Shown here: positions 4,639 to 5,479 of the stretch, piece after piece
Position numbering within the stretch: the first letter of the stretch is position 1
Layout: the number at the start of each line of letters is the position of its first letter
Assembly (NCBI GenBank): GCA_016934695.1
Contig: JAFGSH010000217.1
Location: forward strand, 1-5,479
Reading direction: 5' to 3'
Source: Deltaproteobacteria bacterium
Lineage (GTDB): Bacteria; Desulfobacterota; Syntrophia; Syntrophales; UBA2210
DNA: 5,479 nt
The notes under the pieces: generated by a model
What the model saw: the letters and a program-made list of their open reading frames with translations, nothing else
What the model was told of the DNA's origin: nothing
The model's database searches: none
Made by a program: the position numbers and the translations under genes

Positions 4639-5479
4639 TGCGGTTTCCGCTGCGGAACATATGCCGTCACAATAGGCTCCTTGTCCTGGGTGTCCTGATC
4701 GGCACCTCCCTTGCGGCCCTGCCGGCCTGGTCCGGGACGGGAACGGCGGTCTCTGTCCCGAAACTGACCGCGTCCCTGGAGACGGCTACCGCCCGGGTCG
4801 GCGACCTTCTGTGGCTGGAGCTCGGATACGAACTTCCCGAAGGGACCACATTGTCGGGAGACGTCCCGGTGGGGGGGATCGAGGGCGTGACCGTTGTCGA
4901 ACAGATACGCCGGCCGGGGACAATACGGGTCCGGTTTGTGGTGGACCGGCTGGAGTCGTTCGATCTGGGACCCTTCACCCTGAAATGGATCGACGGTGAC
5001 GGAACGGAGGGGACGATTCAGGCAGACCCGATCGCCGTCGAGGTTGCATCGAACCTGGGGAAGAAACCGGAGGAGGCAACGCTCAGGCCGATCAAGGATA
5101 TCATGCCCGTCGAATCGCGGTGGCCCCTGTACCTGATGGCCGTCCTCGTCGTTATTGTCCTTATCGGGATCGTCGCCGCCCTCGCGTGGTGGAGCAGGAA
5201 ACGGCGTGCCGGGATTGCCAAAGCGGCGATGGAGGACCCACCCCATGTGCGGGCGGAGAAGGAGATCGACCGGCTCCTTGCCGCTGGTCTCTTTGAGAAG
5301 GGGGAGGTCAAGACCTTCTATTTCTCCTTTTCGGAGACTGTCCGCCGCTATATGGAGGCCATCCGGCACTTTCCGGCCGCTGAGATGACCACCGAGGAGA
5401 TCCGGCGACACATGGGCGCCAATGCGGACGACCAGGAGGTGCTCCGCCTCCTCGGGCAGGCAGACCTTGTCAAGTTCGC
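4638..5479 (+). CDS. BatD-like membrane protein of the MoxR/DUF58 cluster, 5' part only
   Basis: The ATG at 4638-4640 shares its A with the TGA of the DUF58 gene (TGATG), the usual arrangement for translational coupling. The frame stays open to the end of the window for 280 codons, so the 3' end is missing. Residues about 12-32 form a signal peptide (hydrophobic core LLVLGVLIGTSLAALPA). Residues 40-140 look like a periplasmic beta-rich domain, including a VSVPKLTASLETATARVGD opening typical of BatD-type proteins. A clear membrane helix lies at about 162-185, followed by RKRR, which places the C-terminal part in the cytoplasm. That part (205-280) is helical and charged, with ERDR-like repeats absent but a conserved-looking block of EIDRLLAAGLFEKGEVKTFY. 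The third position after MoxR and DUF58 fits the Bat cluster order, with vWA proteins BatA/BatB expected downstream. The name BatD-like rests on topology and position more than on motifs. Confidence 0.75.
   Translation, partial: MRFPLRNICRHNRLLVLGVLIGTSLAALPAWSGTGTAVSVPKLTASLETATARVGDLLWLELGYELPEGTTLSGDVPVGGIEGVTVVEQIRRPGTIRVRFVVDRLESFDLGPFTLKWIDGDGTEGTIQADPIAVEVASNLGKKPEEATLRPIKDIMPVESRWPLYLMAVLVVIVLIGIVAALAWWSRKRRAGIAKAAMEDPPHVRAEKEIDRLLAAGLFEKGEVKTFYFSFSETVRRYMEAIRHFPAAEMTTEEIRRHMGANADDQEVLRLLGQADLVKF

Noticed and set aside
3724..5411. Long - strand open frames (3724-4500 and 4449-5411)
   Set aside because: They are antisense to the DUF58 and BatD-like genes, whose motifs and operon spacing are clear; the antisense translations show no domain and are rich in Arg, Asp and Pro.

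Overview
The window looks like chromosome from a GC-rich delta-proteobacterium of the Geobacter/Desulfuromonas/Pelobacter type (Desulfobacterota). This is inferred from a GEMM-I riboswitch with the cGAMP-type base at its specificity position, from the PilX/DUF4900-type pilus protein that follows it, and from GC-rich codon use with many GGG codons. The species cannot be named from the sequence alone. All supported genes are on the + strand.

Layout. (1) 1-339 is the 3' end of a MauE/DoxX-like membrane protein, cut by the window edge. (2) 340-878 is a gene-free, AT-rich stretch. It holds a small inverted repeat (426-457), a weak promoter candidate, a GEMM-I cyclic dinucleotide riboswitch (about 624-696), a 10-bp dyad (731-770), and a pyrimidine stretch that could mask the downstream ribosome binding site. 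(3) 879-2498 encodes a 539-residue PilX-like minor pilin or pilus-assembly protein. (4) 2495-2540 carries a perfect 28-nt palindrome overlapping the pilX-like stop codon, followed by an 11-bp tandem repeat. The rest, to 2780, is gene-free. (5) 2781-5479 is a tightly packed operon: a MoxR-family AAA+ ATPase, a DUF58/von Willebrand A protein, and a BatD-like membrane protein that runs off the window. The last two junctions are +1 nt and a 1-nt overlap.

How they work together. The riboswitch, by position and class, should tie synthesis of the pilus protein to a cyclic dinucleotide second messenger. The base at the specificity position is A, as in the Geobacter riboswitches that answer to 3',3'-cGAMP rather than c-di-GMP. 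The MoxR-DUF58-BatD genes are the first part of a Bat-type cluster, in which a MoxR ATPase works with vWA proteins at the inner membrane. Nothing visible links it functionally to the pilus gene.

The most interesting part is the 5' leader of the pilus gene. Its aptamer core is well preserved, but the P3 helix is very short, and a strong alternative hairpin would consume the ligand-binding core. No wholly new multi-gene system is visible.
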